A DNA stretch of 64,000 nucleotides from Odiellus spinosus (GCA_963920705.1 OY987226.1:27784706-27848705), one strand, 5' to 3'. Positions 39,401-51,759 are shown, numbered from the stretch's first letter. Made by a program: numbers and translations. Notes: a model not told the origin generated them from the letters alone.

Positions 39401-40399
39401 GAATTAACGGTCCGTGCCTGTGACCGATGCCAGCAGGAAGCGGCTATGCCGCCGGCAACTGATTACGTACCGTGGCCAGAAGCTAAGGCTCCATGGGAGA
39501 GGATTCACATAGATTACGCCGGGCCAATCAAAGGTAAAATGGTTTTGGTAGTTGTCGATTCATATTCGCATTGGATAGAAGCCCTCGTGGTAAGCGCCGC
39601 TACGGCGGCCGCAACGATTGCGGAATTACGAGAATTGTTTTCGCGTTTCGGGCTACCCATCACAGTCGTGTCGGACAACGGAACAACATTTACTGCTTCT
39701 GAAACAGTGCAGTTTCTCAAGGAAAATGGCATTAAACAAGTGTTTACGCCACCTTACCATCCTGCGTCCAACGGACTCGCGGAACGCGCGGTTAGAACCG
39801 TGAAGACGGGACTATCAAAAGCTACGGATAGCGATCTTCGATCGCAACTAAATCGTATACTGCTCAACTATCGACGTACCCCAGTCACGTCCACTGGGTT
39901 GTCCCCGGCAGACCTCATGCTGGGCTACGCCCTGAGAACCCGGCTTGACCTCATAAAACCACGCGTTGACGTTCCAAACCAACTGAGTAAAGCAGATAAA
40001 CGAGCTAAATTCCACGTCGGGGATACCGTTTACGCTAGGAATTTTGGCCAAGGAAGTAAATGGTTTCCAGGAGAAGTCATCGAATCACGCGGACAAGCGA
40101 TGTTCGATATCGCCACACCGGGTGGTAACGTACGACGTCATAAACACCAAATCAGACCACGTATTACGGATCAAGAAGCGAAAGATGAAACAGATCCAGT
40201 TACGTCCGCGATCCCATCTGCACCTCACACAAGTGTACCTCAACCTGATAGTCAGGAACCGTCAAGTAACGTTCCAGACTCGCTAGTTCCATCAGCCAAT
40301 GTGCAAGAAAGTTGTCCTGCGCTATCAGACACGAGTACTACGCCAATACTTAGACGATCTAAACGAATCCCAAAACCACGCGTTGTGTTGGATTTATAA
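36362..40399 (+). CDS. Gag-Pol polyprotein of a Ty3/gypsy retrotransposon
   Basis: This 1,345-residue ORF encodes all proteins for retrotransposition: particle formation, cDNA synthesis and integration. Residues about 1-200 are a Gag capsid-like region. Two CCHC knuckles follow (C229-C232-H237-C242 and C249-C252-H257-C262). The aspartic protease has DTG at 322-324. Reverse transcriptase (about 455-650) has D552, LPFG at 584-587 and an active-site FEDD at 612-615. RNase H (about 720-882) has D761, E803, D828 and D876. Integrase has an HHCC finger (H987, H990, C1020, C1023), then D1051, D1105 and E1141, with exactly 35 residues between the last two. A GPY/F-like module spans about 1217-1267, and a Pro/Ser-rich tail ends in a basic RRSKRIPKPR. 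Gag and Pol share one frame with no stop or frameshift, and there is no env. The start is the first Met after the in-frame TGA at 36338. All key residues are present, so it may be functional. Confidence 0.97.
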   Translation: MPSFGAIVPFDESVETFVRYSSRLAHYFLANGITDADKKKSIFLTTVGPKIFNLLHDLLAPDTPDTATQTFDTLVDTLKSHFCPVPSEILESFKFRSRLRLPGEPISTYVANLRRLAGTCNFGQALDRELRDQFVLGVGDELIQQRLFEETTPTFDNVVKIASAMDSASRYTQEVKATSSTTAVSLPAQVNKTSMANPTSSKKGQRRRWNASKNSPKTNISTTPKTIECTRCGRTDHTAPNCPFISAVCGKCQRVGHLAKKCFSDQMLAKTNQANKAKGKINTVCAPNNEYSMFQLLTLQPAPKPVLLTFLVNGKPLELEFDTGAAYTLVSRATWNKISPNNDCGLVPVDSGLKSFTGHSLGKLESVKVLVTYQNRSETLELLVAKGHCPSVCGRSWIFSGLNILDRNMIHQVRSGGMSAQHVSIRLRALLNQYADVFAPELGLLTDFKARLDLKVDAKPRFMAARPVPYALREKVEEELIRLQTLGIIEPVRHSDWATPIVTVLKKDAKPRLCGDYKVTLNPNLDTERYPLPKVEEIFAKLTGGQKFTKLDLKEAFNQLELDDTSKKLAVINTHKGLFQVNRLPFGTASSPAIFQRALEEVIQGIPGASNFEDDITITGATDEEHLQSLDEVLRRMQARGLRLRRDKCCFMRDTVELLGHLIDKEGIHPLESKMEAIMAAPAPTTVEQLRSFIGLFSYYGKFVPNQATILAPLYKLLRKESVWIWASEQAAAFQLAKETLRDSSVLVHYDPAKEIILACDASPYGVGAVLSHPGPSNTDRPVAFASRTLTSAEKNYSQLEREALALVFGVIKYRDYLFGRKFTLLTDHQPLVSLLSEHKQIPRTAASRIQRWALTLAAYQYTIRYRKGSHNGNADALSRLPVRSTQEDPPTPQDLVLLVSSLANSASLITADTIREETAKDSLLASVLRYVQEGWPSKQPKTPVDDDLRFYWAKRTELSVMGGILIWGLRVVVPPLLQKGMLLELHSTHQGMTRMKGLARSKMWWPHIDKHIELTVRACDRCQQEAAMPPATDYVPWPEAKAPWERIHIDYAGPIKGKMVLVVVDSYSHWIEALVVSAATAAATIAELRELFSRFGLPITVVSDNGTTFTASETVQFLKENGIKQVFTPPYHPASNGLAERAVRTVKTGLSKATDSDLRSQLNRILLNYRRTPVTSTGLSPADLMLGYALRTRLDLIKPRVDVPNQLSKADKRAKFHVGDTVYARNFGQGSKWFPGEVIESRGQAMFDIATPGGNVRRHKHQIRPRITDQEAKDETDPVTSAIPSAPHTSVPQPDSQEPSSNVPDSLVPSANVQESCPALSDTSTTPILRRSKRIPKPRVVLDL

Positions 40400-40426
40400 C
40401 TATTGTTCTTTCGTCGGAAAAGGCAG
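40400..40426 (+). other. Short 3' untranslated gap with polypurine tract
   Basis: Only 27 bases separate the stop codon from the 3' LTR, so there is no room for env. GGAAAAGGCAG (40416-40426) directly abuts the LTR and is the expected plus-strand primer. It is short and contains one C. Confidence 0.7.
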
Positions 40427-40615
40427 TGTTATGGACCTATAGATGGCGCTAGTGTCTCTGTTATCGATTAATGGACAAGAATAATCCTCTCGATAGCTAA
40501 GGGGGCACTAGGTGTAAGAAAGTCTAAGAGTAAACAAGTGTAACCTATCTTTAATGTAAATATAATTAAATAGTCTTATGTTGTAAACCACTAGTATTTA
40601 TTGGAAGACACAACA
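40427..40615 (+). repeat. 3' LTR
   Basis: This 189-bp repeat is the same as the 5' LTR by eye, shifted 4419 bp. It ends ACAACA and is followed at once by the target duplication and satellite. LTRs are identical at insertion, so the lack of visible differences points to a recent event. Confidence 0.95.
40565..40570 (+). terminator. Candidate poly(A) signal ATTAAA (3' LTR copy)
   Basis: This is the copy expected to direct 3' end formation of the genomic transcript. Only a variant hexamer is present, and the cleavage site cannot be placed from sequence. Confidence 0.4.
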
Positions 40616-40620
40616 TTTCC
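40616..40620 (+). repeat. Target-site duplication, right (TTTCC)
   Basis: This matches 36003-36007. A 5-bp duplication is typical of Ty3/gypsy integrases. The satellite continues in register with CAAGAATAGGTCC, as at the empty paralogous sites 22671 and 31081. Confidence 0.9.
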
Positions 40621-43119
40621 CAAGAATAGGTCCGCAAATTTCCCAAGTTTTTATCCACAAATATCCCAAGTATTTATTCACAAATTTCCCAAGTATAGAT
40701 CTACAAATTTTTCAAGTATAGATAAACAAATTTCCCAAATATAGATCCACAAATTTCCCAAGTATAGATCCACAAATTTCCCAAGAATAAATCCACAAAT
40801 TTCCCAAGTGTAGATCCACAAATTTCCCAAGTATAGATCTACAAATATCCCAAGTATAGATCCACAAATTTGCCAAGTATAGATCCACTAATATCCCAAG
40901 TGTTTATCCACAAAATTCCCAAGTATATATCAACAAATTTTTCAAGTATAGATCCACAAATTTCCCAAGTATAGATCCACACATTTCCCAAGTATAAATC
41001 CACAAATTTCCCAAGTATAGTTTCACAAACGTCCCAAGTAAAGATCAACAAATTTCCCAAGTATAAATCCACAAATTTTTTAGAAATAGATACACAAATT
41101 TCCCAAGTATAGATACACAAATTTCCAAAGTATAAATCAACAAATTTCCCAAGTATAAATCCACAAATTTCCCAAGTATAGATCCACAAATTTCCCAAGT
41201 GTAGATCAACAAATTTCCCAAGTATAGATACACAAATTTCCAAAGTATAAATCAACAAATTTCCCAAGTATAAATCCACAAATTTCCCAAGTATAGATCC
41301 ACAAATTTCCCAAGTGTAGATCAACAAATTTGCCAAGTATGGATACACAAATTTCCCAAGTATAGATCCACAAATATCCCAAGTATAGATCCACTAATAT
41401 CCCAAGTATAGATCCACTAATATCCCAAGTGTTTATCCACAAAATTCCCAAGCATATATCAACAAATTTTTCAAGTATAGATCCACAAATTTCCCAAGTA
41501 TAGATCCACACATTTCCCAAGTATAAATCCACAAATTTCCCAAGTATAGTTTCACAAACTTCCCAAGTAAAGATCAACAAATTTCCCAAGTATAAATCCA
41601 CAAATTTTTTAGAAATAGATACACAAATTTCCCAAGTATGGATCCACAAATTTCCCAAGTATAGATACACAAATTTCCAAAGTATAAATCAACAAATTTC
41701 CCAAGTATAAATCCACAAATTTCCCAAGTATAGATCCACAAATTTCCCAAGTGTAGATCAACAAATTTCCCAAGTATAGATACACAAATTTCCAAAGTAT
41801 AAATCAACAAATTTCCCAAGTATAAATCCACAAATTTCCCAAGTATAGATCCACAAATTTCCCAAGTGTAGATCAACAAATTTGCCAAGTATAGATAAAC
41901 AAATTTCCCAAGTATAGATCCACAAATATCCCAAGTATAGATCCACAAATTTCCCAAGTATTTATCCACAAATTTCCCAAGTGTAGATTCTCAAATTTCC
42001 AGAGTATAGATCCACAAATTTCCCAAGTATAGATCCACAAATTTGCCAAGTATAGATCCACTAATATCCCAAGTATTTATCCACAAATTTCCCAAGTATA
42101 GATCAACAAATTTTTCAAGTATAGATCCACAAATTTCCCAAGTATAGATCCACACATTTCCCTAGTATAAATCCACAAATTTCCCAAGTATAGATCCACA
42201 AATTTCCCAAGTATAGATCAACAAATTTCCCAAGTATAGTTTCACAAACTTCCCAAGTAAAGATCAACAAATTTCCCAAGTATAAATCCACAAATTTCCC
42301 AGAAATAGATACACAAATTTCCCAAGTATGGATCCACAAATTTCCCAAGTATAGATACACAAATTTCCCAAGTATAAATCAACAAATTTCCCAAGTATAG
42401 ATCCACAAATTTCCCAAATATAGATCCACAAATTTCCCAAGTGTAGATCAACAAATTTTCAGAGTATAGATCCACAAATATCCCAAGTATTTATCCACAA
42501 ATTTCCCAAGTGTAGATTCTCAAATTTCCAGAGTATAGATCCACAAATTTCCCAAGTATAGATTCACAAAGTTCAGAAGTATTTATCCAAAAATTTCAAA
42601 AGTATAAATCCACAAATTTCCCAAAAATAAATTCACAAATTTCTCAAGTATAGATCCACAAATTTCCCAAGTATATATGAACATATGTCCCAAGTATAGA
42701 TCTACAAATTTCCCAAGTATATGTCCACAAATTTCACAAGAATAGATCCACAAATTTCCCAAGTATAGATCCACAAATTTCCCAAGTATAGATCCACAAA
42801 TTTCCCAAGTATAGATCCACAAATGTCCCAAGTATAAATTAACAAATGTCCCAAGTATAGATCTACAAATGTCCCAAGTATAGATCCATAAATTTCCCAA
42901 GCATATATTAACAAATTTCCCAAGAATAGGTCCACAAATTTCCCAAGTATTTATCCACAAATTTCCCAAGTATAGATCCACAAATTTCCCAAGTATAGAT
43001 CCACAAACATCCCAAGTATTTATCCACAAATTTCCCAAGTATAGATCTACAAATTTTTCAAGTATAGATCCACAAATTTCCCAAGTATAGATCCACAAAT
43101 TTCCCAAGTATAGATTCAC
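40616..43119. repeat. HOR continuation right of the element
   Basis: From 40616 the monomer order follows that from 22671 and 31081, including the rare AATAGGTCCGCAAAT and AAGTTTTTATCCAC variants, with about two monomers missing. The part at 41873-42061 matches 25308-25496 and 33718-33906. About 42583-43119 repeats 34382-34918. This is the right half of the block split by the retrotransposon. Confidence 0.65.
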
Positions 43120-43569
43120 AAAGTTCAGAAGAATTTATCCAAAAATTTCAAAAGTATAAATCCACAAATTTCCCAAAAATAAATTCACAAATTTCTCAAG
43201 TATAGATCCACAAATTTCCCAAGTATATATGAACATATGTCCCAAGTATAGATCTACAAATTTCCCAAGTATATGTCCACAAATTTCACAAGAATAGATC
43301 CACAAATTTCCCAAGTATAGATCCACAAATTTCCCAAGTATAGATCCACAAATTTCCCAAGTATAGATCCACAAATTTCCCAAGTATAGATCCACAAATG
43401 TCCCAAGTATAAATTAACAAATGTCCCAAGTATAGATCTACAAATGTCCCAAGTATAGATCTACAAATGTCCCAAGTATAGATCTACAAATTTCCCAAGT
43501 ATAGACCCATAAATTTCCCAAGCATATATTAACAAATTTCCCAAGAATAAGTCCACAAATTTCCCAAGT

Positions 43570-46500
43570 ATTTATCCACAAATATCCCAAGTATTTATCC
43601 ACAAATTTCCCAAGTATAGATCCACAAATTTCCCAAGTATAGATCCACAAACATCCCAAGTATTTATCCACAAATTTCCCAAGTATAGATCTACAAATTT
43701 TTCAAGTATAGATCCACAAATTTCCCAAGTATAGATCCACAAATTTCCCAAGTATAGATCCACAAATTTCCCAAGAATAAATCCACAAATTTCCCAAGTA
43801 TAGATCCACAAATTTCCAAGTGTAGATCAACACATTTCCCAAGTATAGATTCACAAATTTCCCAAGTATTTATACACAAATTTCCCAAATATAGATCCAC
43901 AAATTTCCCAAGTGTAGATCAACAAATTTCCCAAGTATAGATCCACAAATTTCCCAAGTATTTATCCACAAATTTCCCAAGTGTAGATTCTCAAATTTCC
44001 AGAGTATAGATCCACAAATTTCCCAAGTATAGATTCAAAAATTTCAGAAGTATTTATCCAAAAAAGTATAAATCCACAAATTTCCCAAAAATAAATTCAC
44101 AAATTTCTCAAGTATAGATCTACAAATTTCCCAAGTATATATTAACATATGTCCCAAGTATAGATCTACAAATTTCCCAAGCATAGATCCATAAATTTCA
44201 CAAGCATATATTAACAAATTTCCCAAGTATAGGTCCACAAATTTCACAAGAATAGATCCACAAATTTCCCAAGTATAGATCCACAAATTTCCCAAGTATA
44301 GATCCACAAATTTCCCAAGTATAGATCCACAAATTTCCCAAGTATAGATCCACAAATTTCCCAAGTATAGATCCACAAATGTCCCAAGTATATATTAACA
44401 AATGTCCCAAGTATAGATCTACAAATTTTTCAAGTATAGATCCACAAATTTCCCAAGTATAGATCCACAAATTTCCCAAGTATAGATCCACAAATTTCCC
44501 AAGAATAAATCCACAAATTTCCCAAGTATAGATCCACAAATTTCCAAGTGTAGATCAACACATTTCCCAAGTATAGATTCACAAATTTCCCAAGTATTTA
44601 TACACAAATTTCCCAAATATAGATCCACAAATTTCCCAAGTATTTATCCACAAATATCCCAAGTATTTATCCACAAATTTCCCAAGTATAGATCCACAAA
44701 TTTCCCAAGTATAGATCCACAAACATCCCAAGTATTTATCCACAAATTTCCCAAGTATAGATCTACAAATTTTTCAAGTATAGATCCACAAATTTCCCAA
44801 GTATAGATCCACAAATTTCCCAAGTATAGATCCACAAATTTCCCAAGAATAAATCCACAAATTTCCCAAGTATAGATCCACAAATTTCCAAGTGTAGATC
44901 AACACATTTCCCAAGTATAGATTCACAAATTTCCCAAGTATTTATACACAAATTTCCCAAATATAGATCCACAAATTTCCCAAGTGTAGATCAACAAATT
45001 TCCCAAGTATAGATCCACAAATTTCCCAAGTATTTATCCACAAATTTCCCAAGTGTAGATTCTCAAATTTCCAGAGTATAGATCCACAAATTTCCCAAGT
45101 ATAGATTCAAAAATTTCAGAAGTATTTATCCAAAAAAGTATAAATCCACAAATTTCCCAAAAATAAATTCACAAATTTCTCAAGTATAGATCTACAAATT
45201 TCCCAAGTATATATTAACATATGTCCCAAGTATAGATCTACAAATTTCCCAAGCATAGATCCATAAATTTCACAAGCATATATTAACAAATTTCCCAAGT
45301 ATAGGTCCACAAATTTCACAAGAATAGATCCACAAATTTCCCAAGTATAGATCCACAAATTTCCCAAGTATAGATCCACAAATTTCCCAAGTATAGATCC
45401 ACAAATTTCCCAAGTATAGATCCACAAATTTCCCAAGTATAGATCCACAAATGTCCCAAGTATATATTAACAAATGTCCCAAGTATAGATCTACAAATTT
45501 TTCAAGTATAGATCCACAAATTTCCCAAGTATAGATCCACAAATTTCCCAAGTATAGATCCACAAATTTCCCAAGAATAAATCCACAAATTTCCCAAGTA
45601 TAGATCCACAAATTTCCAAGTGTAGATCAACACATTTCCCAAGTATAGATTCACAAATTTCCCAAGTATTTATACACAAATTTCCCAAATATAGATCCAC
45701 AAATTTCCCAAGTGTAGATCAACAAATTTCCCAAGTATAGATCCACAAATTTCCCAAGTATTTATCCACAAATTTCCCAAGTGTAGATTCTCAAATTTCC
45801 AGAGTATAGATCCACAAATTTCCCAAGTATAGATTCAAAAATTTCAGAAGTATTTATCCAAAAAAGTATAAATCCACAAATTTCCCAAAAATAAATTCAC
45901 AAATTTCTCAAGTATAGATCTACAAATTTCCCAAGTATATATTAACATATGTCCCAAGTATAGATCTACAAATTTCCCAAGCATAGATCCATAAATTTCA
46001 CAAGCATATATTAACAAATTTCCCAAGTATAGGTCCACAAATTTCACAAGAATAGATCCACAAATTTCCCAAGTATAGATCCACAAATTTCCCAAGTATA
46101 GATCCACAAATTTCCCAAGTATAGATCCACAAATTTCCCAAGTATAGATCCACAAACATCCCAAGTATTTATCCACAAATTTCCCAAGTATAGATCTACA
46201 AATTTTTCAAGTATAGATCCACAAATTTCCCAAGTATAGATCCACAAATTTCCCAAGTATAGATCCACAAATTTCCCAAGAATAAATCCACAAATTTCCC
46301 AAGTATAGATCCACAAATTTCCAAGTGTAGATCAACACATTTCCCAAGTATAGATTCACAAATTTCCCAAGTATTTATACACAAATTTCCCAAATATAGA
46401 TCCACAAATTTCCCAAGTGTAGATCAACAAATTTCCCAAGTATAGATCCACAAATTTCCCAAGTATTTATCCACAAATTTCCCAAGTGTAGATTCTCAAA

Positions 46501-46920
46501 TTTCCAGAGTATAGATCCACAAATTTCCCAAGTATAGATTCAAAAATTTCAGAAGTATTTATCCAAAAAAGTATAAATCCACAAATTTCCCAAAAATAAA
46601 TTCACAAATTTCTCAAGTATAGATCTACAAATTTCCCAAGTATATATTAACATATGTCCCAAGTATAGATCTACAAATTTCCCAAGCATAGATCCATAAA
46701 TTTCACAAGCATATATTAACAAATTTCCCAAGTATAGGTCCACAAATTTCACAAGAATAGATCCACAAATTTCCCAAGTATAGATCCACAAATTTCCCAA
46801 GTATAGATCCACAAATTTCCCAAGTATAGATCCACAAATTTCCCAAGTATAGATCCACAAATTTCCCAAGTATAGATCCACAAATGTCCCAAGTATATAT
46901 TAACAAATGTCCCAAGAATA
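43570..46920. repeat. HOR ladder: 728, 344, 728 and 705-bp steps
   Basis: The same monomer string starts at about 43691, 44419, 44763, 45491 and 46196, with steps of 728, 344, 728 and 705 bp. 1072 bp (728 + 344) is itself a repeat (43572/44644, 44044/45116, 44419/45491). The 728 and 705 units differ by exactly one 23-bp monomer. Copies carry a shared deletion inside a monomer (TATCCAAAAAAGTATAAATC near 44060). Confidence 0.85.
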
Positions 46921-48109
46921 GATCTACAAATGTCCCAAGTATAGATCTACAAATTTCCCAAGTATAGATCCATAAATTTCACAAGCATATATTAACAAAT
47001 TTCCCAAGTATAGGTCCACAAATTTCACAAGAATAGATCCACAAATTTCCCAAGTATAGATCCACAAATTTCCCAAGTATAGATCCACAAATTTCTCAAG
47101 TGTAGATCCACAAATTTTCCAAGTTTAGATTTACAAATATCCAAAGTATAGATCCACAAATATCCCAAGTATTTATCCACAAATTTCCCAAGTATAGATC
47201 AACAAATTTTTAAGGTATAGATCCACAAATTTCCCAAGTATAGATCCACACATTTCCCAAATATAAATCCACAAATTTCCCAAGTATAGATCCACAAATT
47301 TCCCAAGTATAGATCAACAAATTTCCCAAGTATAGTTTCACAAACTTCCCAAGTAAAGATCAACAAATTTCCCAAGTATAAATCCACAAATTTCCCAGAA
47401 ATAGATACACAAATTTCCCAAGTATGGATCCACAAATTTCCCAAGTATAGATACACAAATTTCCCAAGTATAAATCAACAAATTTCCCAAGTATAAATCC
47501 ACAAATTTCCCAAATATAGATCCACAAATTTCCCAAGTGTAGATCAACAAATTTCCCAAGTATGGATCCACAAATTTCCCAAGTATTTATCCACAAATTT
47601 CCCAAGTATTTATCCACAAATTTCCCAAGTGTAGATTCTCAAATTTCCAGAGTATAGATCCACAAATTTACCATGTATAGATTCACAAAGTTCAGAATTA
47701 TTTATCCAAAAATTTCAAAAGTATAAATCCACAAATTTCCCAAAAATAAATTCTCAAATTTCTCAAGTATAGATCCACAAATTTCCCAAGTATATATTAA
47801 CATATGTCCCTAGTATAGATCTACAAATTTCCCAAGTATAGATCCATAAATTTCACAAGCATATATTAACAAATTTCCGAAGTATAGGTCCACAAATTTC
47901 ACAAGAATAGATCCACAAATTTCCCAAGTATAGATCCACAAATTTCCCAAGTAGATCCACAAATTTCCCAAGTATAGATCCACAAATTTCCCAAGTATAG
48001 ATCCACAAATGTCCCAAGTATATATTAACAAATGTCCCAAGTATAGATCTACAAATGTCCCAAGTATAGATCTACAAATTTCCCAAGTATAGATCCATAA
48101 ATTTCCCAA

Positions 48110-49303
48110 TCATATATTAACAAATTTCCCAAGAATAGGTCCACAAATTTCAAAAGTATTTATCCACAAATATCCCAAGTTTTTATCCACAAATTTCCCA
48201 AGTATTTATCCACAAATTTCCCAAGTTTAGATCCACAAATTTCCCAAGTATAGATCCACAAACATCCCAAGTATTTATCCACAAATTTCCCAAGTATTTA
48301 TCCACAAATTTCCCAAGTATATATCCACAAATTTCCCAAGTATAGATCCACAAATTTCCCAAGTATAGATCCACAAATTTCCCAAGAATAAATCCACAAA
48401 TTTCCCAAGTATAGATCCACAAATTTCCAAGTGTAGATCAACACATTTCTCAAGTATAGATCCACAAATTTCCCAAGTATATATTAACATATGTCCCTAG
48501 TATAGATCTACAAATTTCCCAAGTATAGATCCATAAATTTCACAAGCATATATTAACAAATTTCCCAAGTATAGGTCCACAAATTTACCAAGTATAGATC
48601 CACAAATTTCCCAAGTATATATTAACAAATGTCCCAAGTATAGATCTACAAATGTCCCAAGTATAGATCTACAAATTTCCCAAGTATAGATCCATAAATT
48701 TCCCAATCATATATTAACAAATTTCCCAAGAATAGGTCCACAAATTTCAAAAGTATTTATCCACAAATATCCCAAGTTTTTATCCACAAATTTCCCAAGT
48801 ATTTATCCACAAATTTCCCAAGTTTAGATCCACAAATTTCCCAAGTATAGATCCACAAACATCCCAAGTATTCATCCACAAATTTCCCAAGTATTTATCC
48901 ACAAATTTCCCAAGTATATATCCACAAATTTCCCAAGTATAGATCCACAAATTTCCCAAGTATAGATCCACAAATTTCCCAAGAATAAATCCACAAATTT
49001 CCCAAGTATAGATCCACAAATTTCCAAGTGTAGATCAACACATTTCTCAAGTATAGATCCACAAATTTCCCAAGTATATATTAACATATGTCCCTAGTAT
49101 AGATCTACAAATTTCCCAAGTATAGATCCATAAATTTCACAAGCATATATTAACAAATTTCCCAAGTATAGGTCCACAAATTTCCCAAGTATAGATCCAC
49201 AAATTTCCCAAGTATATATTAACAAATGTCCCAAGTATAGATCTACAAATGTCCCAAGTATAGATCTACAAATTTCCCAAGTATAGATCCATAAATTTCC
49301 CAA
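48110..49303. repeat. HOR: 597-bp tandem pair
   Basis: Anchors 48183/48780, 48275/48872 and 48497/49094 give a constant 597-bp shift (26 x 23 minus 1). The copies look nearly identical; one visible change is TATTTATCC to TATTCATCC near 48870. A diagnostic GTCCCTAGTATAG monomer recurs near 48495 and 49091, and again near 49503. Confidence 0.85.
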
Positions 49304-51759
49304 GCATATATTAACAAATTTCCCAAGAATAGGTCCACAAATTTCCCAAGTATTTATCCACAAATATCCCAAGTATTTATCCACAAATTTCCCAAGTGTA
49401 GATTCTCAAATTTCCAGAGTATAGATCCACAAATTTCCCAATAATAAATTCACAAATTTCTCAAGTATAGATCCACAAATTTCCCAAGTATATATTAACA
49501 TATGTCCCTAGTATAGATCTACAAATTTCCCAAGTATAGATCCATAAATTTCACAAGCATATACTAACAAATTTCCGAAGTATAGGTCCACAAATTTCAC
49601 AAGAATAGATCCACAAATATCCCAAGTAGATCCACAAATTTCCCAAGTATAGATCCACAAATTTCCCAAGTATAGATCCACAAATGTCCCAAGTATATAT
49701 TAACAAATGTCCCAAGTATAGATCTACAAATTTCCCAAGTATAGATCCATAAATTTCCCAAGTTTATATTAACAAATTTCCCAAGAATAGGTCCACAAAT
49801 TTCCCAAGTATTTATCCAAAAATATCCCAAGTATTTATACACAAATTTCCCAAGTTTAGATCCACAAATTTCCCAAGTATAGATCCACAAACATCCCAAG
49901 TATTTATTAACAAATTTCCCAAGTATTTATCCACAAATTTCCCAAGTATAGATCCACAAATTTCCCAAGTATAGATCCACAAATTTCCCAAGTATAGATC
50001 CACAAATTTCCCAAGAATAAAAAATTTCCCAAGTATAAATCCACAAATTTCCCAAATATAGATCCACATATTTCCCAAGTATAAATCCACCAATTTTCCA
50101 AGTATAGATTCACAAATTTCCCAAGTATAGATCCACAAATATCCCAAGTATTTATCCACAAATTTCCCAAGTATTTATCCACAAATTTCCCAAGTATTTA
50201 TCCACAAATTTCCCAAGTATAGATCCACGAATTTGCCAAGTATAGATCCACTAATATCCCAAGTATTTATCCACAAATTTCCCAAGTATAGATCCACAAA
50301 TTTCCCAAGTATAGATCCACAAACATCCCAAGTACTTATCCACAAATTTCCCATGTATAGATCAACAAATTTCCCAAGTATAGATCCACAAATTTCCCAA
50401 GTATAAATCCACAAATTTCCCAAATATAGATACACATATTTCCCAAGTATAAATCCACCAATTTTTCAAGTATAGATACACAAATTTCCCAAGTATAGAT
50501 CAACAAATTTCCCAAGTATAGATCCACAAATTTCCCAAGTATAGATCCACAAATTTCAAAAGTATAAATCCACAAATTTCCCAAATATAGATACACATAT
50601 TTCCCAAGTATAAATCCACCAATTTTCCAAGTATAGATACACAAATTTCCCAAGTATAGATCCACAAATATCCCAAGTATTTTTCCACAAATTTCCCAAG
50701 TATAGATCCACAAATTTGCCAAGTATAGATCAACAAATTTTTCAAGTATAGATCCACAAATTTCCCAAGTATAGATCCACACATTTCCCAAGTATAAATC
50801 CACAAATTTCCCAAGTATATCAACAAATTTCCCAAGTATAGTTTCACAAAGTTCCCAAATAAAGATCAACAAATTTCCCAAGTATAAATCCACAAATTTC
50901 CCAGATATAGATACACAAGTTTCCCAAGTATGGATCCACAAATCTCCCAAGTATAGATACACAAATTTCCCAAGTATAAATCAACAAATTTCCCAAGTAT
51001 AAATCCACAAATTTCCCAAGTATAGATACACAAATTTCCCAAGTATAAATCAACAAATTTCCCAAGTATAAATCCACAAATTTCCCAAATATAGATCCAC
51101 AAATTTCCCAAGTGTAGATCCACAAATTTTCCAAGTTTAGATTTACAAATTTCCAAAGTATAGATCAACAAATTTCCCAAGTATAGATCCACAAATTTCC
51201 CAAGTATAGATCCACAAATTTCCCAAGTATAAATCCACAAATTTCCCAAATATAGATCCGCATATTTTCCAAGTATAAATCCACCAATTTTCCAAGTATA
51301 GATTCACAAATTTCCCAAGTATAGATCCACAAATATCCCAAGTATTTATCCACAAATTTCCCAAGTATAGATCCACGAATTTGCCAAGTATAGATCCACT
51401 AATATCCCAAGTATAGATCCACTAATATCCCAAGTATTTATCCACAAATTTCCCAAGTATAGATCAACAAATTTTTCAAGTATAGATCCACAAATTTCCC
51501 AAGTATAGATCCACACATTTCCCAAGTATAAATCCACAAATTTCCCAAGTATATCAACAAATTTCCCAAGTATAGTTTCACAAATTTCCCAAGTATAAAT
51601 CCACAAATTTCCCAAATATAGATCCACAAATTTCCCAAGTGTAGATCAACCAATTTCCCAAGTATAGATCCACAAATTTCCCAAGTATTTATCCACAAAT
51701 TTCCCAAGTGTAGATCCACAAATTTTCCAAGTTTAGATTTACAAATTTCCAAAGTATAG

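Larger units (their letters stand above)
36008..40615 (+). mobile_element. Complete Ty3/gypsy LTR retrotransposon, probably Mag-like
   Basis: The element is 4608 bp. In order it has a 189-bp LTR (36008-36196), a primer-binding site near 36202, a leader, one gag-pol ORF (36362-40399), a short purine-rich tract (40416-40426) and a second 189-bp LTR (40427-40615). Both LTRs start TGTT and end AACA. The domain order protease, reverse transcriptase, RNase H, integrase is that of Ty3/gypsy (Metaviridae), not Copia. Two CCHC knuckles, no chromodomain, no env and a serine-tRNA-like primer site suggest the Mag/K02A2.6 group; that lineage call is by recollection of family features. Identical LTRs, an intact ORF and a clean target duplication indicate a recent, potentially competent copy. 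Its balanced base composition contrasts with the AT-rich array. Confidence 0.95.

Noticed and set aside
36995..40286. ORFs inside the retrotransposon on the minus strand (36995-37180, 38129-38428, 39214-39399, 39514-39732, 39848-40051) and in another plus frame (39618-39803, 40044-40286)
   Set aside because: They are short shadows of the gag-pol frame, with no recognisable domain.
40400..40426. An env or third ORF after pol
   Set aside because: Only 27 bases lie between the stop and the 3' LTR.
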